Assembly: GCA_911728435.2 (NCBI GenBank) | Contig: OU452210.1 | Coordinates: 6,510,001-6,574,000 of the forward strand | Source: Apoderus coryli | Taxonomy: Eukaryota > Arthropoda > Insecta > Coleoptera > Attelabidae | Length of the DNA: 64,000 nt | Direction of reading: 5' to 3' | Shown: piece by piece, positions 35,380 through 50,300 of the stretch | How the letters are laid out: every line of letters begins with the position of its first letter | How positions within the stretch are numbered: the first letter of the stretch is position 1 | Translations under genes and position numbers: made by a program | Notes under the pieces: generated by a model | The model's input: the letters and a program-made list of their open reading frames with translations, nothing else | Databases searched by the model: none | What the model was told of the DNA's origin: nothing

Positions 35380-38300
35380 ATGAATTGTTTAGCCAGTATG
35401 GTTAAGAATTTGAAATGGGGTGCATTAAATATTTATAAATTAACTTTCATTTTATGCTATTGTTTTTATGTAACCAGTGGCCACAATAAATGCAATCATA
35501 TACATCCAAAGCATCATGAGGTTAGTTTAATAAACAAATTCACTTTCATTGTTTTAATTTTTAATTCGCGACCGGATTTATGTAATTTTTTACTTTATTC
35601 ACCCGGAACTTCTATGGGTTAATGCATTTTACATTATATGTATATCTGTGAAGTACAAAACTAAAGATTAGTAATAATAGGTAAATATACTGTAAATTAA
35701 AATAAGGTACAGTTATATTTTTGGTCTGGTAGGGTGACTAGCAAAGTATTCTCCTAAATAGTTAGCATGTGTTTTAGGTACTTTGTAAATTTTATTTATA
35801 ATTTGCTTTTGTCACGACTTTATAAGGTCACAGTAAGTAATCTTTCCTAGATACCTACCTATTAATTATTGACCTCAGGTATTCACGATATTTTGTTTTG
35901 TACTTGAAATCTAATATCATCGTGATTAAACAGTAAAGAAAATATATTATACTTCTCTGCCCCCAATAAATACAAACAATGGATAGGTTGGCTTCAAATG
36001 TTGATTAGACTTAGGATATTGGGTTCCACCGATTCCTTTCTAGGTATATCATAAACTGCAGTGGAGCTGCCAACCTTTGAAGCACCCAAGAGAAAAATGT
36101 GGCTTTTGGAGCACATCGATTACACTTTTCACTGGTGTTCTTATTTGTATCGTTTTTTGTGCACATTTTACAATTAAGGCAAAGGGGAATTTTGCCCGGG
36201 AAATCTAATCACTACCAACTTGACGTAGGTCTAGTTCAAAAAAACAGTTTTTTTTTGCAAAAACTACCAAGCCCTCAGGTTTTTTTTTTTGAATAAGTAC
36301 CTATCATTAACTTTTTCACGAAAATGAACATTAGGAATATTGCTGATCAATTAACCTAAAACAACATAAAACAATTACTTATAAACTAGAAAAGTTTATT
36401 GTACAAAAAAGGTGAAGTATTACATAAAAGAATTACTTTAGCTTCAGGTAAAAACGGATATGAGATGTCGCACCTGAAATGAAAAGAAGAATAACTGTTT
36501 GAGTAATCAAGTCTACCAAAAAGTAGTTTCATATTATCGAAAGCTAACCAAAATGTTAACTTAGTATAAGTGGAATTGTTAACCACGTAACGTGATTTTC
36601 TTTTATCATTGACAATAACAACATTGTAATAATAGTTTAATTATGTCAAACTACTAATCTTAAATTCCAAAACAAAAATAAAGCTGATAAAATATGTTTA
36701 ATTTTTTATTCCGTCGACACTGACCGCAGTGCCCGAAATTTCCGATTCCGAAATTCGAGTTTGAAAATTTTAGGACAAAACTGGTCCTCAGTAAACAGCT
36801 TGAATAAAATTATTAAAATACAGTTTGCTAACGAAAAGTTTTCCAAAATTTTATTAATGCTTTGTACTAAGGACCAGTTTTGTCCTAAAATTTTCAAACT
36901 CGAATTTCTCGAAAACCTTTAAGTCTTTCGAGAAAAAAGAAGTATGCCTTTTTTATGTAGAAAACTTTATTTAATCACATTTTTGACACAAAATGAATAA
37001 AAATCACAAGGAAAAAAAGTTAGGTTATAATTAAGGCAAGGGTCCCCCCCGTTTACCCGCCTATGATCATCCTTTTTTATTCAATTTCATGTCAGTTTAC
37101 GACATTTAACTAGGTGAATAAATATGCTACATTTGGTTAATTCATCTTTACTCGTTTCGAAAATATTTCAAAAAAAAATCGTCCTCAGGCAGTCATCTTT
37201 AACACCCTGTATGTTTCTAGATTTTTTCATGATAATAATAATAATAATCTTTATTGATGTCAATAACCATAGGTTTTACATAAGTCATATCACAAACATA
37301 TATAAAAGTCACAAAATAATTCACACATATAGAATGCACTAAAATGCATAACATCTAATATATAATACAAACAACTTACATCAACATTTTTCATAACAAA
37401 CAAACAAAATTATTAAACAATTAAAAGTTTAAAAATTCCTCCAAACTATAGAATGCCCCGCTCAGCAGAAACCCTTTAACAGCAATCACGAACTGTCTCA
37501 ACGGCAGACATCTCATCCCTATTGGTAATTTGTTGTAAAACATAGGACCATAATAGTTAACAGCATTTATACTTCTGCGCAAGCGAAGACAATATATATA
37601 TTATTGCTGTGTCTAGTTTCGTGGTTATGTACATTATTACATGGCGTATAGACATGAAGATTGTGTGTCACGTAGAGCAGAGATACAAGGATGTAATAAC
37701 AAGGGAAAGTGAGAATACCCTCAGTTTTGAAAATAGGTTTTACATCTGCTTGGTAGTTCAAACCGAACATAGCCCTGATAGCACGTCTTTGGATGTTAAA
37801 AATTTTTTTGGCGTGACCTGAATGTCCCCAAGTCAACAAAGCATAGGCGAAAACACCCTGAAACAATGAAAAATAAGTTAACCTCAAGATATGCGTGGAA
37901 ACCTCATCTTTAAGACTTCTTAATAAAAACACTGTCTTGGTCAGCTTAGAGCAAACATGCTCGACATGGAGATCCCACGACAGCTTTGGGTCTAAAATAG
38001 TGCCCAGAAAGTGAGCCGTGTCCCCGTTGATAGAGTCGCCAATACTTCTCATGGAGAAAGTCAATTTTTGAGTCTTCGACTCATTCAAACACAACTTATT
38101 GGCTCTAAACCACTCAGAAGTCCTCAGTTGCGCAGACTGTAGCTCGTCATTCAGATGTTCAATATCATCACCCACACAAAGTATACTGGTGTCATCTGCA
38201 TATAAAGTAAAATGAGCGTTTCCTACAAATTCAGGAAGATCATTGACATAGATCAGGAAAAGCAAGGGACCAAGAACTGATCCCTGCGGAACACCTTGTA

Positions 38301-41300
38301 AAATCGTAGACATACTTGACGACACACCATTGAACATAGTCATCTGGATTCTTTCAGTCAAATATAAAGAATAAAGATTTGTTAAAAAAAAAAAATAGCT
38401 CTGATTAGATGTCCCCAATGCGCTCACAAATTTTGGCCAGCTTTTTTTGAAACACCTTGTATAAACTGGGGTTAAGTACTAGCACACTGACCGCAATGTC
38501 ACTAGCCCGCACTGACCACAATGCGGTGCCCCTGGAAAACTGACCACATTAATCCCAAACTCAACGTATACATTGACCGCAAAGTACTACGCCGGAATAG
38601 ACAACATAACATTACTACACCTCGTAGTTACAAAAACATGAGTAGGATGCCACATAACATTTAATTTAATAGTACAACGTGTAAATCTTGGCAATGAAAC
38701 TTCATTGTCTAAATAATTGATAAAATATCCTTACCTCAGAATTGACAGAAGAATTCGCTAGAACTGGTTGATAATGATTATCTAATAATACTTAATGTAT
38801 TTAAAAAAAAATAATTTGATTTAGAGAAAAGAAAATAAAACAAAACCTAATAGTGATAAAACTTAATCACTCAGTGAGAAAACTCACCCTAATCAGGAAC
38901 CAACCACGCACAGAAATTACACAATCACAAATACTAAATTTTTAAATAAGAAAGAACTTCGCCTTAACAAATTAAGAACACTCAATGGAATGATCTTATT
39001 CGTGTTCCTGTGCCTGAGATTTTACCACAGCTTACTTACTAGTAATGTGATACTTTGGAATCTTAATGATGTTAATATAAACATAGATTGTGGACTGTTT
39101 TGTTTAGGAATATATTTTTTCTACGACTTTAAATGCCTTTATTATATGTTCAATCATGATTTGACAATGTAGTACATTGTAATGCTGTTTATCATTTACC
39201 CGCACGGATAAAATTTCCTGGTAATTACAAAAGTAGCGGCAGCATTTTCGGCAAATATTTTCCTAAAAATTATGTTAAATTTATTCAAAAGCATTAAAAC
39301 AGTCGTAGAAAAAGTATAGTGTGAAACTCACATGAAATGACCATTTCCTACTCGTATGATTTGCAGCACTCGCCTGCGGCTCATGCTGCAAACGATCATA
39401 CTCGTAGGAAATATATGTCATTTCATGTTCGTTGCACAATATACTATTGTAAGTCTGAATATGAGCGTTACGTATTTTAAAACGAGAATTATTAAATTTT
39501 CTACAGGGGGAAAACGGTCAACTTTAGAGCTTATGACCAAGAGTATCTTTTTTGTGTAGAAAACATTGGCGGTTCAAATGGGTATATTAAAACCGTACTT
39601 TTTCCAGTGGCGTAGAAATTGGGGAGAAAAACACCCACTTCCCCTTCAAAATCTTCACCAATTATTAATTTAAAAAACAAATATTCCTGCACAAACATAG
39701 CTTATTATGAGTAGAAAATGCTTACAAAAGCTGTTTTCTGCACGATAAAAGGTTCTGGAGATATCCGCAAAAAACGGATTTTTTTTTCAATTTCAACACC
39801 CTGTATCTCGAAAATGGTGCATTTTAGAAGGTTAGTTAATAGAAACTTTTTTTCATATTTTGGGACGAGCTCTCACATCCTAAAGTCCTGCGCATATATT
39901 ATGAAACACCCTATATAATAATTTCAACCTTTCTTACGCAGTGTTATTATTTATATGGAATCATGCTTCGTCAAAGTAATAATTGGTCGATTTAAGCCGT
40001 TAAATAATTATGACACAATTTTCGTAAATATTTTTTATCAATTGTTCGATATTTTACAGCTTCACGTCTTTAAAAATAATTTTCTAAGGCTTGAAACGCT
40101 TTAAGAAATGTTTGTTTCGCTCTTATCCTTTAGCAGTTAAAGGAGTACTTGATAAAGCACACGTCTCTCGTAACGCAACACTTGAATGAACATCTCTTTT
40201 CAGCAAAGATTTGTACACATTTTTGTTAGCTATTTGTTTAGCATCCGAAAATAGATATTTTTTTTCTTCTGAAATTGACATCTCTATTATAGATGGTGTT
40301 TCAGAAGGACATGGCCAAATTGCTAGAGGTGATAGAACGAACGGCTTAAAATAAGTGTAGCTTGTTATATAAATTTTCGCCGAAGGAGCCTTCCTTTTCG
40401 AGATACAGGGAGTTAAAAAAATATTATTTTTACTATTTTTCCTGACTATGAATTACTGGCAATAACGGTCTCAATGTTTTCATATGAAAAATACTCGCGT
40501 TCCTTTAAAACATAGACGGCGTTCACACAATGTCTAAGCTAAATTTTCATTCATAACTTTTTTGATGACACCATAGCTGTTCTCAAATAATATAACATTA
40601 AACGACACTATGAATCGAAACATCTTCAAAATTACTCCCAATATACAGGGAGTTTGCGGACGGAAAAATTTGAAGCTTTGAAGGGCGGCATTCTGAAGCG
40701 AATACTGAAGAAGAGTCTGCAACTCGCGCCAGCTTTCGTGAAATGATATTGAAAATGCCATTAATAAAAAGAACCTTCGATGGAAAAACTTGAAATCTAT
40801 CACAACTGATGGACGCAAAAATATGTGTGGTAAAAATATCGGAGTCAAAGGCTGTACACAATTTTGGTGGTTCAAAACCATTAGTCTTACATTGTTAACT
40901 TCATCAGACCCACTGGGCTGAATCACCGACAATTCCGCGAGTTTATTGAAGAGATTGGAGAAAATGACTTACAATTTGATGATTTGCATCAATTTGCTCG
41001 TGGGTTGTTTTCTATTTTGGTACTACTTGTGAGGAAACGTTTTCCAAGTTGAAGTACACAAAGAATGTTTACAGATCTAATTAACTGATGAGTATCTTAA
41101 ATCTCTTTTAATAATTGTTACAAGTAAAATTGATCCACAGCTACAAACTATCGTCGGCGTCGGTGGAAAATCAGAATTTCATAAATCACATTAGTGATTT
41201 TTGGTTTACTGTGATTCGTGGGATTCATTTTAATTATTTGTTAGTTACTAATATGCTTAAGCTTAGATACTTACTTGATACTACTTAAGTTATGTTTTCT

Positions 41301-44300
41301 GGCGTCTATGATTTGTTTACATATTTTTTCTGGAATAAGGGATAGGTACTTACTCTGTTTAATTAATGAGTGAATTGTTTTATTGCATGAGGATAGTAAT
41401 TAAGAATATTATATTTCGTCAGTATAAAAACTATCTCTTGGGAAAATAAAGACAAAATATATCCGTTATTGCTAATTAATATAACCTTCACAATAATTTG
41501 ACTCACTTAATTTAGTTTTATACACTGTCTCATTGTCTATTTTACAATAAATTTTGTTAATCATGTGTATTTTTTCTTGGAATATCATCCTTGTTTTTTT
41601 CCGTTTTTTTGGGGTTCTAAATCGAAAGATACGAGGGTGGTTTGATAAGTCCGTACCTTTTAAGGGCCATTTTTTTTTTGGAAAAAAATCATTTTATTTT
41701 TCTACATAATCTTCGCAAGGCCCTCAAAATAAGCGTATGTTTCAACTATGACCTCTTCATTTGATACGAATCTCCTACCACCTAGCCATTTATTTAGGTT
41801 TGGAAACAGGAAATAGTCGGAGGGCGCTAAATCTGGAGAATATGGTGGATGAGGTAGCAGTTCGTACTCCAATTGATGAATTCTTTTTGCTATGGTAACT
41901 GCACAAGTGTGCACCCGTGCATTGTCCTGATGATACAGCAGCTTTTTCTTCGCTAAATGCGGTTGTTTCTGCTTCAAAACACTGTACAAGAACATCTCGG
42001 TGGATAGTTACTATTAATGATTAAACTTTGCCATATTTCGCATTAATCAAATCATAGTTTTTGTTTGACTTTGGTGAGTCCTGAATAATCTATGATTTTA
42101 TCTTTGACGTGTATACTTTTTTGACAATACCTACTAATTTCTCAATTGTTTTTTCGATGGATCACTCTCACTTTTCATTGTATTCACAACACGTTTACGT
42201 TTTTATTATCTTAAACATATTTAATATTTTTCACATACACTAATAACTATTAAACATAACGGAACGAAATACTTTCATATTCATTTGATCCGTGTTTTTT
42301 AAAATAAAGAAATTTGTTCACTAAATTGAATTTATTTTCTGGTTAAATAGTTCTTTGATTAAATAATATGTTGTACGGTGCTTTCCAAAAACGTTCAGGC
42401 TAATTGATTCTAATTTTAATGTGCGTTTTTTAGAATATTTCATAAGTTGAACTTTCCAACTGTTAATTTAAGCAACTTGGTTTTGCGGGTAAATAAATAA
42501 AAAATGTAAACTTTACTTTGATACTTGCACAAAGACGTACTCCAATTATATCAGATTAATTCTTAAATTTAATTGGCGTTAATAGCCCCAATGTGGAGAC
42601 CCTAGAGGACCCCGAAGGTCCGATAAAAAATAGACTAAAAATGTCAACCTAGATTTGCCAGTTTCAGGTGTCAATTCGGTACAATTATACTCTGAATGGG
42701 TCCGTATTGGAACTGCACAATGTCGCCAGGGACCTTGGGGTTCTCGTTGACAGCGATCTGACTTTTAACCAGCATATATTGGAAGTAACACAGAGTGCAC
42801 TTCATATTTAGAAATACATTTGAATTTCAAAACGTCAAATGTCTTAAGGCTCTGTATACATCACTGGTAAGATCCAAATTAGAGTATGCTTCAATTTTAT
42901 GGGCACCAATTTATCAGGTTCATGTCGAGAGAATCGAGAGGGTACAGAGAAAATTTTCAAAATATTTATTCTCCAAGGTTAATGGTCACTACCCTGTGAG
43001 GGGTTTTGACCATTGTATACTTCTCCGGACCTTCGACTTGCAATCGCTTCGCACTCGCAGAGTTTGCACGGGTCAGATATCTATTTTCAAATTGCTGAAT
43101 GCATTACTTGATTGTCCTCATCTTCTGGCGACACTAAATATTCGAGTCCCGCAATATAATTCTCGCAATAATTACTCATTCGAAGTTCCATTTCATCGAA
43201 CAAACAATGAAGGAAGGGCGCCTGTCCACGGAGCATGCCGATGGACCAATTTTTATGACATACATAGAGAATTGAATTTTTTTGACGAAGATATTGATAA
43301 TTTTAGGAACGGGTTGCGGAGTTACATTGATAGAGTTGTTGATCATTGACGGTCTTTGCTTGGCTTTTCTGTTAAAAGCTTGTTTTATGTATTTATATTA
43401 ATTTATTAAATTGGGGGTACATGTGGGTTGCTTTTCAATCATTGAATTTTGTTTATATACACCATGTGTATAAAATATTTTGGTTTTGGTATACTATTAG
43501 ATATTACTAAGTATATGTATATAATTTATATTTAAGTTGATTCATGTAATGTGTAAAATTATTATTAAAATATTAAATAAAAATTGCAACTTTGCAAAAG
43601 CGTGTACCGATGTACTTACATAGTTAATAATTATGATAGTTTTATAATTTAATATCAGCAAAAGTATTTTATTAGTTTAAATGGACAATTTATATGAAAA
43701 TACACTGGGTGCGACAATGACAAGATTCGATTGATTTAAGGAGCTTTAAGCTTAATAATACCAAAAAACCACTCATAGACGTCGTCTTACTTTACACCGA
43801 AGTACCGATTGACATCTAGCAACATCAATAATTGAAATGGTCTGAAATCAAAAAATACATACCTATAAATGTTTGAATTCATTTATTTAAGCAATTAAAT
43901 TCACTCTCTTTTCAACCTATTTCGAATTTCAACAGAAAATATACAAGCAAATTAATTTTTTAATTATTAGTTGATTGACAAAAATCAACCAAACGACCTC
44001 GGGACCTCGTTCATCGTTACTAATATTGTTGATTAAATTCAAATCACTTAAATGAATATCATCAGCCTATGCATGTGGCGTACAATGATTCAAGCAACTT
44101 GTCAATTTAGGCGAATATAAGCAAAGTTTAGAAAATAAAATATACTTTTTTTTTGTCTAATGCCTTGCTAAAGTCAAGCAGAACTAATGATATGGTCTTT
44201 TCTATAAAAAAACAAAAAAAAAAACAGCTGAACGTTTCCGAAAACCTGATTCCCGTAAAGGTAAAATACAAGGGTGGCCTTTAAAGTACATATAGTCCAA

Positions 44301-47300
44301 CGAGTTTCTATTTTTTTCTTCTTCTAAATAATATTTCTTAATGCCCTCAAAGTAACCGTTTGTGTCAAGGATGACCTCTTCATTCGACCCGAGTTTTTTC
44401 CAACCAGCCATTTATTCAGGTTTAGCGACAGGAAATAGTCGGAGAGGGCTAAATTTGAAGAACATGGTGGATGAGGTAGCAGTTCGTAGTCATGAATTTT
44501 TGCTCTCGTGACTATACACACGTATGCACCCGCGCATGGTTCTGATGAAACAACCCTATTTTCTTTGCTAAATGCGGTCGTTTCGGCTTCAAAACAGTGT
44601 CAAATCTGTCCAACTGCGGCCATGAATGTTTCGTTGTTGCTTGTTGGTGCTTGTTCTCTGGTGTAGTGTGATGGATCCATGTCTGATTGCGGCGGCTGAA
44701 CATAGACGGCTTTTTCATATCGAAATATTCATGCAAAATGTGATGAACCCGCTGAGTTGAGATGCCTATAATAGCCTCATTCTATGGAATTTAACGACGA
44801 ATTCTAGCGTAACGACTTCTTTTGGGCAACCTGAACGTTTAGCGTCACTTGTACTGGTGCCGCCACATCGTAACTCAGTAAACCACTTTTTAACTATTGA
44901 AATTCAAGGTTCAAAGTCCCCATACAATTTATCAAGCCTGGTCTTGGTTTCGATAATGGTTTTTTTGCGCAAAAAGTAATGCCTAATCAGCACACGAAAT
45001 TCAGCTTAGGTGCTTTCAATGGCTGTCAAACATAATGACATAAACTAAAAGAGGTAGCTTGCTCAAAGTTTTACCAAAGACTACAGAATAAATATAAGAT
45101 CCTTCAGTCATCCCCTCCACCCTGATCAAAGAAGCGACACCGCTTTCAGGGGCAGACAGTCTGCAAACCTACAGTGTTTCCCTGTACGCCTGAGCTGTAT
45201 TTATTATATATTTACGTATAGAGTAACCGTTTTGTAAAGCGCCTTTTTGTATCTTTAATAGTACTAAATAATAAATATAATGAGTGTTTATTGCTGTCCT
45301 GTGGAAGTTTGTTCGTCTAGAGCAAGAAATCCAGGAATATCGTTTTTCGATGTCCAAAAGATCCCGAAAGGTACGTACAAATTATATTATTTATCTTGCC
45401 ATCTTTTAAAATTGAATATGAAATCACTTAATTGTTTGTGAGTGCTTTTATGGAGACTTATAAATATGCAGAGTTAACTACAGAGCAGAGTCGCAACCGT
45501 ATAAAAGTCAGCAGTTTACATTTTTCTGCAGAAAGCTTTTCTAACAAGCAAAAAATAGCATTAATGCTTTTGCGATTCCTTCATTGTTAATTCCTTCTGG
45601 AAGTAAGGTTACAGGTAAATGATTTGTCTTTTATTTATACAGGTTGGTCCAACGAAAAGTTTGCACCTAGCTTTTCTCTTTTTTTGGTAGTCGAATGCGA
45701 AAATGCTCGGACACGTCGATTTTGCTTTTGAGGGGGACACATTTTAAACATATTTTTCGATCTGCGCCTTTAACCCCCTAGCGGGGGTGAGTAACAACCC
45801 TAAAATTTTAAATGGAAAGAGGGGTCTAATGACATATCATTTGAAAGGACACAAAATTGTCTTTCTAATGATACCCTATTTGTCGAATTTTACTAAAACA
45901 GTTAATACGAAAACGACTTTAAAGACATTAAGCCGATAATTTTGGTATTAATGAGAAATACAAATAAGTTTTAATTATTACGACTGAAAACAACTACAAT
46001 CATTTCTAAATTATTTACTTTGAAGAAAAACGGGATTTCAAAAACACTATCTTATTTATCAGAACTAAATTCCTCACTAATCGTTTGCGTTTTTTGTTGA
46101 AATAAAAACTGCAGATACGTGTAGGAAAAGAATTTACACCGTTTATTTTAGTCTTTTCATTGATTCAGTTTGGTTGCTTCTCAAGTTATTTTACTTTTAC
46201 CGTACAAAATGATTTATTCCATTCTAGAACGAGTTGAAATTGTTAAACTTTATTTTCAAAATAATAGTAGTGCTAGACTTACGGCTCGCTTATTTAATGA
46301 GAGACATCCCGATAAAAATGTGAATGATGTGTACGTTGGCAAGTTAGTTAAAAAGTTTGTAGATACCGGATCTGTGTGTAATGTAAAACACCAGCCGCAG
46401 AAACCGATCAGAAATGAAGCTGTGGAAGTCGCTGTTTTAGGGCATGTTGAAATGGATCATAGTCAAAGTACCCGTCAACTAGCTGAAGCCTCAGGTGTCT
46501 CCCGTTCGTCCATAATACGAATTTTAAAAGCGTACAAATTTCATCCGTACAAAATCAAATTAGTACAGGAACTAAATGAGGATGATCCTGATAGAAGGCT
46601 GCAATTTTGTGAAGCAATGAGCCAGCGTTTAATTGAAGATCCGCAATTATTATTTAACATTTGTTTTTCCGACGAATGCACATTTTATTTGAATGGAGCT
46701 GTAAATAGGCACAATTGCCGTTACTGGGATGACAGTAACCCACATTTATTCCGTGAGGTTCATACCCAGTATCCTCAAAAAATAAACGTCTGGTGTGGCA
46801 TATTAGGAAATCATATTATAGGACCACTTTTTATTCCTGGAAATTTAATTGGTGAAGTGTACCTAAACATGCTTGAAGACACAATTGATCCTTTAATAAC
46901 ACAAATAATAGAAGATGACCAAAATCATACTGCTGATCGGCTTTATTTCCAGCAAGATGGAGCACCTCCGCACTATGTGGCTCCTGTAAGACAGTTCTTA
47001 GATGACCGGTTCCCTGGACGGTGGATTGGAAGGAGGGGCCCAATTGAATGGCCTGCCAGGTCACCGGATTTATCGCCTTTAGACTTTTTTCTTTGGGGGC
47101 ACTTAAAAAATAAATGTTTTGCCACGAAGCCCGAGTCCATAGAAGATCTTCGCCAACGCATTACAGAAGAGTGCAGAAACATAACACCTGATATGCTACA
47201 AAATGTTAGAAATAGATTTGAACAAAATCTGTATTATTGTATGGAATCAAATGGGTCACATTTTCAACATTTGTTAATGTAACGTTTTAATAAATCAATT

Positions 47301-50300
47301 TAACAGCTTGTTTACTTTTTTTACAAAGCAATGTTAAAACTAACAAACATTGGAATGTACTAACGATTGCAGGTGTTTTCACTCGCAATAATTAAAACTT
47401 ATTTGTATTTCTCATTAATACCAAAATTATCGGCTTAATGTCTTTAAAGTCGTTTTCGTATTAACTGTTTTAGTAAAATTCGACAAATAGGGTATCATTA
47501 GAAAGACAATTTTGTGTCCTTTCAAATGATATATCATTAGACCCCTCTTTCCATTTAAAATTTTAGGGTTGTTACTCACCCCCGCTAGGGGGTTAAAGGC
47601 GCAGATCGAAAAATATGTTTAAAATGTGTCCCCCTCAAAAGCAAAATCGACGTGTCCGAGCATTTTCGCATTCGACTACAAAAAAAAGAGAAAAGCTAGG
47701 TGCAAACTTTTCGTTGGACCACCCTGTATGTTAATGTAGATATAAATGTTATCGGCATGGGTAGTTTTATTAGGTTTGTTTATAATGAATTGCATTGTAC
47801 TTGATGTAGCGATATTGATGCTCGGATTGTTATGATTTTTTTTTCTCATGGTTTTTTTATTAGGTATATTCTTATTGTAAAATATTGTATTTTTTACTTA
47901 CGTATATTCATGATGTACTGCACTATCTTGAATGTATATAAATTTTTGCATTGTCTTGTAATTGGGATATCCCCGTTATACAATAAAGCTTATTATTATT
48001 TAGTATTTAGCGAATCGGGTTTTTTGGCATTTTATCATTTGAAGCAAATATGAGAGACGAAAGGGGCAGCAAACTTAAATCAGAAAAAAGTTTCTTATTT
48101 GACATATTATTATGTACAAAATTAATAACTTTTTAGTGGTTTCAAGAGCTTTTTATTGTTGCCATGTTGCTTATGTCGTTTGAATTTACTATATACTCTT
48201 TTCACGACTCAAATGTTTATCTTAATTTTTTTATCGTATAATTCCAATCAGACGTGGATTTAAATTATATTTTCTCAAAGCCTGGTTTTCTAATCAATAA
48301 ACTCAATGTATAGAAAAAGCCAGCAGTACTCATACAATGTAAAAGAAGCAGGAAAATCATGCGAATATAATACAACATGAAAGCATAAACCCAAATTCTA
48401 CAAGCATTCTTTAATTCTATTAGGTTCTTTTTATATCAAATTTGTTATAAATTATTTCTTAACATTTCTGTGGATCATAAGTAGTGACTTTTTTTTTTAT
48501 CGCAATTGTTTTTAGTCGTATTCATCATAGCACCTATTATTTTAAAAATCATCATTAAAATTTTTGTACTAACATCAATAGAAAAAATGCCTAGATATCC
48601 TGTGAAATACTGTTTGGATAAAATATTTAATACCCTAAGTTGCCATAATGAATAATATTGAAGAAGTGAAAGGCTTATACGTAAAATATGTGTATTTTGT
48701 TGTTTTCATTTAGACTTTAGACAATAGCATTTAACTATAATTTTCTCAAACCTTGGAAAATAAATTTATGCATCACACTTTATTTATGTTGATTGTATAA
48801 AATTTATACAATCAAATACATCTTCATATTTTACAGGGCTGTAACAAATCTCAATTAATAGAGTAGGTAATAAGATATATTAAATAAAGCACTGCAAATA
48901 AGCAAAAGGTGCTGGTATAATACGTGTATATAACTTGCTAATTGTTATTACATGAACATATATAAACTTATTAAAAAACCTGTTGCACATGTAAATTTTC
49001 TATATAATAAATAGAAATCTTACGCAACTACGTATATATACATATTAATTTTTAAAAAGTACAAGACACTGATTTATCTAATATCTTATTCTCGTAGATA
49101 CTTTGTGAAATATACCTAGATAAAATAAAAGCTTTCATTCTCTTACATTAGAATTATTATATATTACACAAGACTTTTTTTGTAAATGAACACAACAAAT
49201 TTTTTATGTTTTTTATTTCAAGCAAGTTCAAAAATCTATTGTTGATAGATTTAAAACATATTTCTTTAGGATAATTTCACTAATTTGTAAAAATCATTTG
49301 ACTTTAAAAGATAAATCGAATACAGTGTGTCCGAGGATCGACGTTTATAGGTATAGGACATTGACATAATTTGGGTCAGTATTTTATAATTAAAACACCA
49401 AGTATAGACGAATTATTTATAATCATAAATAAATTTATTTGCATTAAAAGAATGAAGAGAAGACCTCAAATAGGGAATTCGTGAGGCTATCGAGAACATA
49501 GGGCAGCCACTTTGCGATTTGGTTATGGAAAATTTCATGAAAAGGATATGGTCCTGTAGGCGTGGTCGTGGTGGTCATTTGGCTGATTTTATTGTCCATT
49601 ATTAACAGCATACCTTCCTCTTTATAATGAAATAAACATCCGATCATTTATCTCAAAAAATTGCATTTTCCTTTGAATATCAAAATAACACCTTTTATTG
49701 GAAAACCCTTTATTATATGATGCAGCAGAGACTTGGTTATGGATACTTTATAATATATATACAACTATAAAATTAGATATTAATTATTAACGAGAACTAT
49801 GTAAAAAACTAACTTGACAATCTATTATTGTATTTGTAACAATGTGACATGAGTGTATTGGGTGATTCCATATTCCAACACTCCTCCTCACGAACGTCAC
49901 TGTGGATGAAGTCCTAACAGCGAACTTAAATACTTATGTTTCGGTCCAGATAGAGCTTTAGTAAATATATCAGCTTCCATATCTTCGGTTCTCCGATACA
50001 TAATTTCTATACTACCACTTTCAACAGTTTCTCGGATAAAATGTTGTCTTATATCGATGTGTTTGGGAATTTTCTTCATCAGAAAAACATATGTTTGAGA
50101 ATTCTGCACACAAATAAGACATATCGTAATCTTCTGTCCAAATTGGAGCTTTTCTGTTACGATTAGGTCTGCTTTCTTCAACACTGATGTTTTCAATTTT
50201 TTCGTTTGTAATTTCATTTTCTTCGAATTCTTCATCGCCTTGTATATTACTTTGATCAACTGTTTTAGAAGTTGAAGGTAAAATTACAATTTTATCATTA

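Larger units (their letters stand above)
45640..47726 (+). mobile_element. Intact Tc1/mariner-superfamily DD41D transposon, 2087 bp
   Basis: The ends CAGGTTGGTCCAACGAAAAG (left) and the complement CAGGGTGGTCCAACGAAAAG (right) are flanked by TA at 45638-45639 and 47727-47728. The terminal inverted repeats extend about 360 bp (to about 46000 and from about 47366) with only a handful of differences. A single open transposase frame lies between. Both termini, target site and frame are intact, so the copy is young and possibly still mobile. Confidence 0.92.

Noticed and set aside
40534..40932. 132-codon minus-strand frame
   Set aside because: There is no recognisable motif, and the region contains lone ATACAGGG transposon ends and overlapping open frames typical of decayed repeats.
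46831..47182. Minus-strand frames across the DD41D transposase
   Set aside because: They are shadows of the intact plus-strand transposase reading frame.
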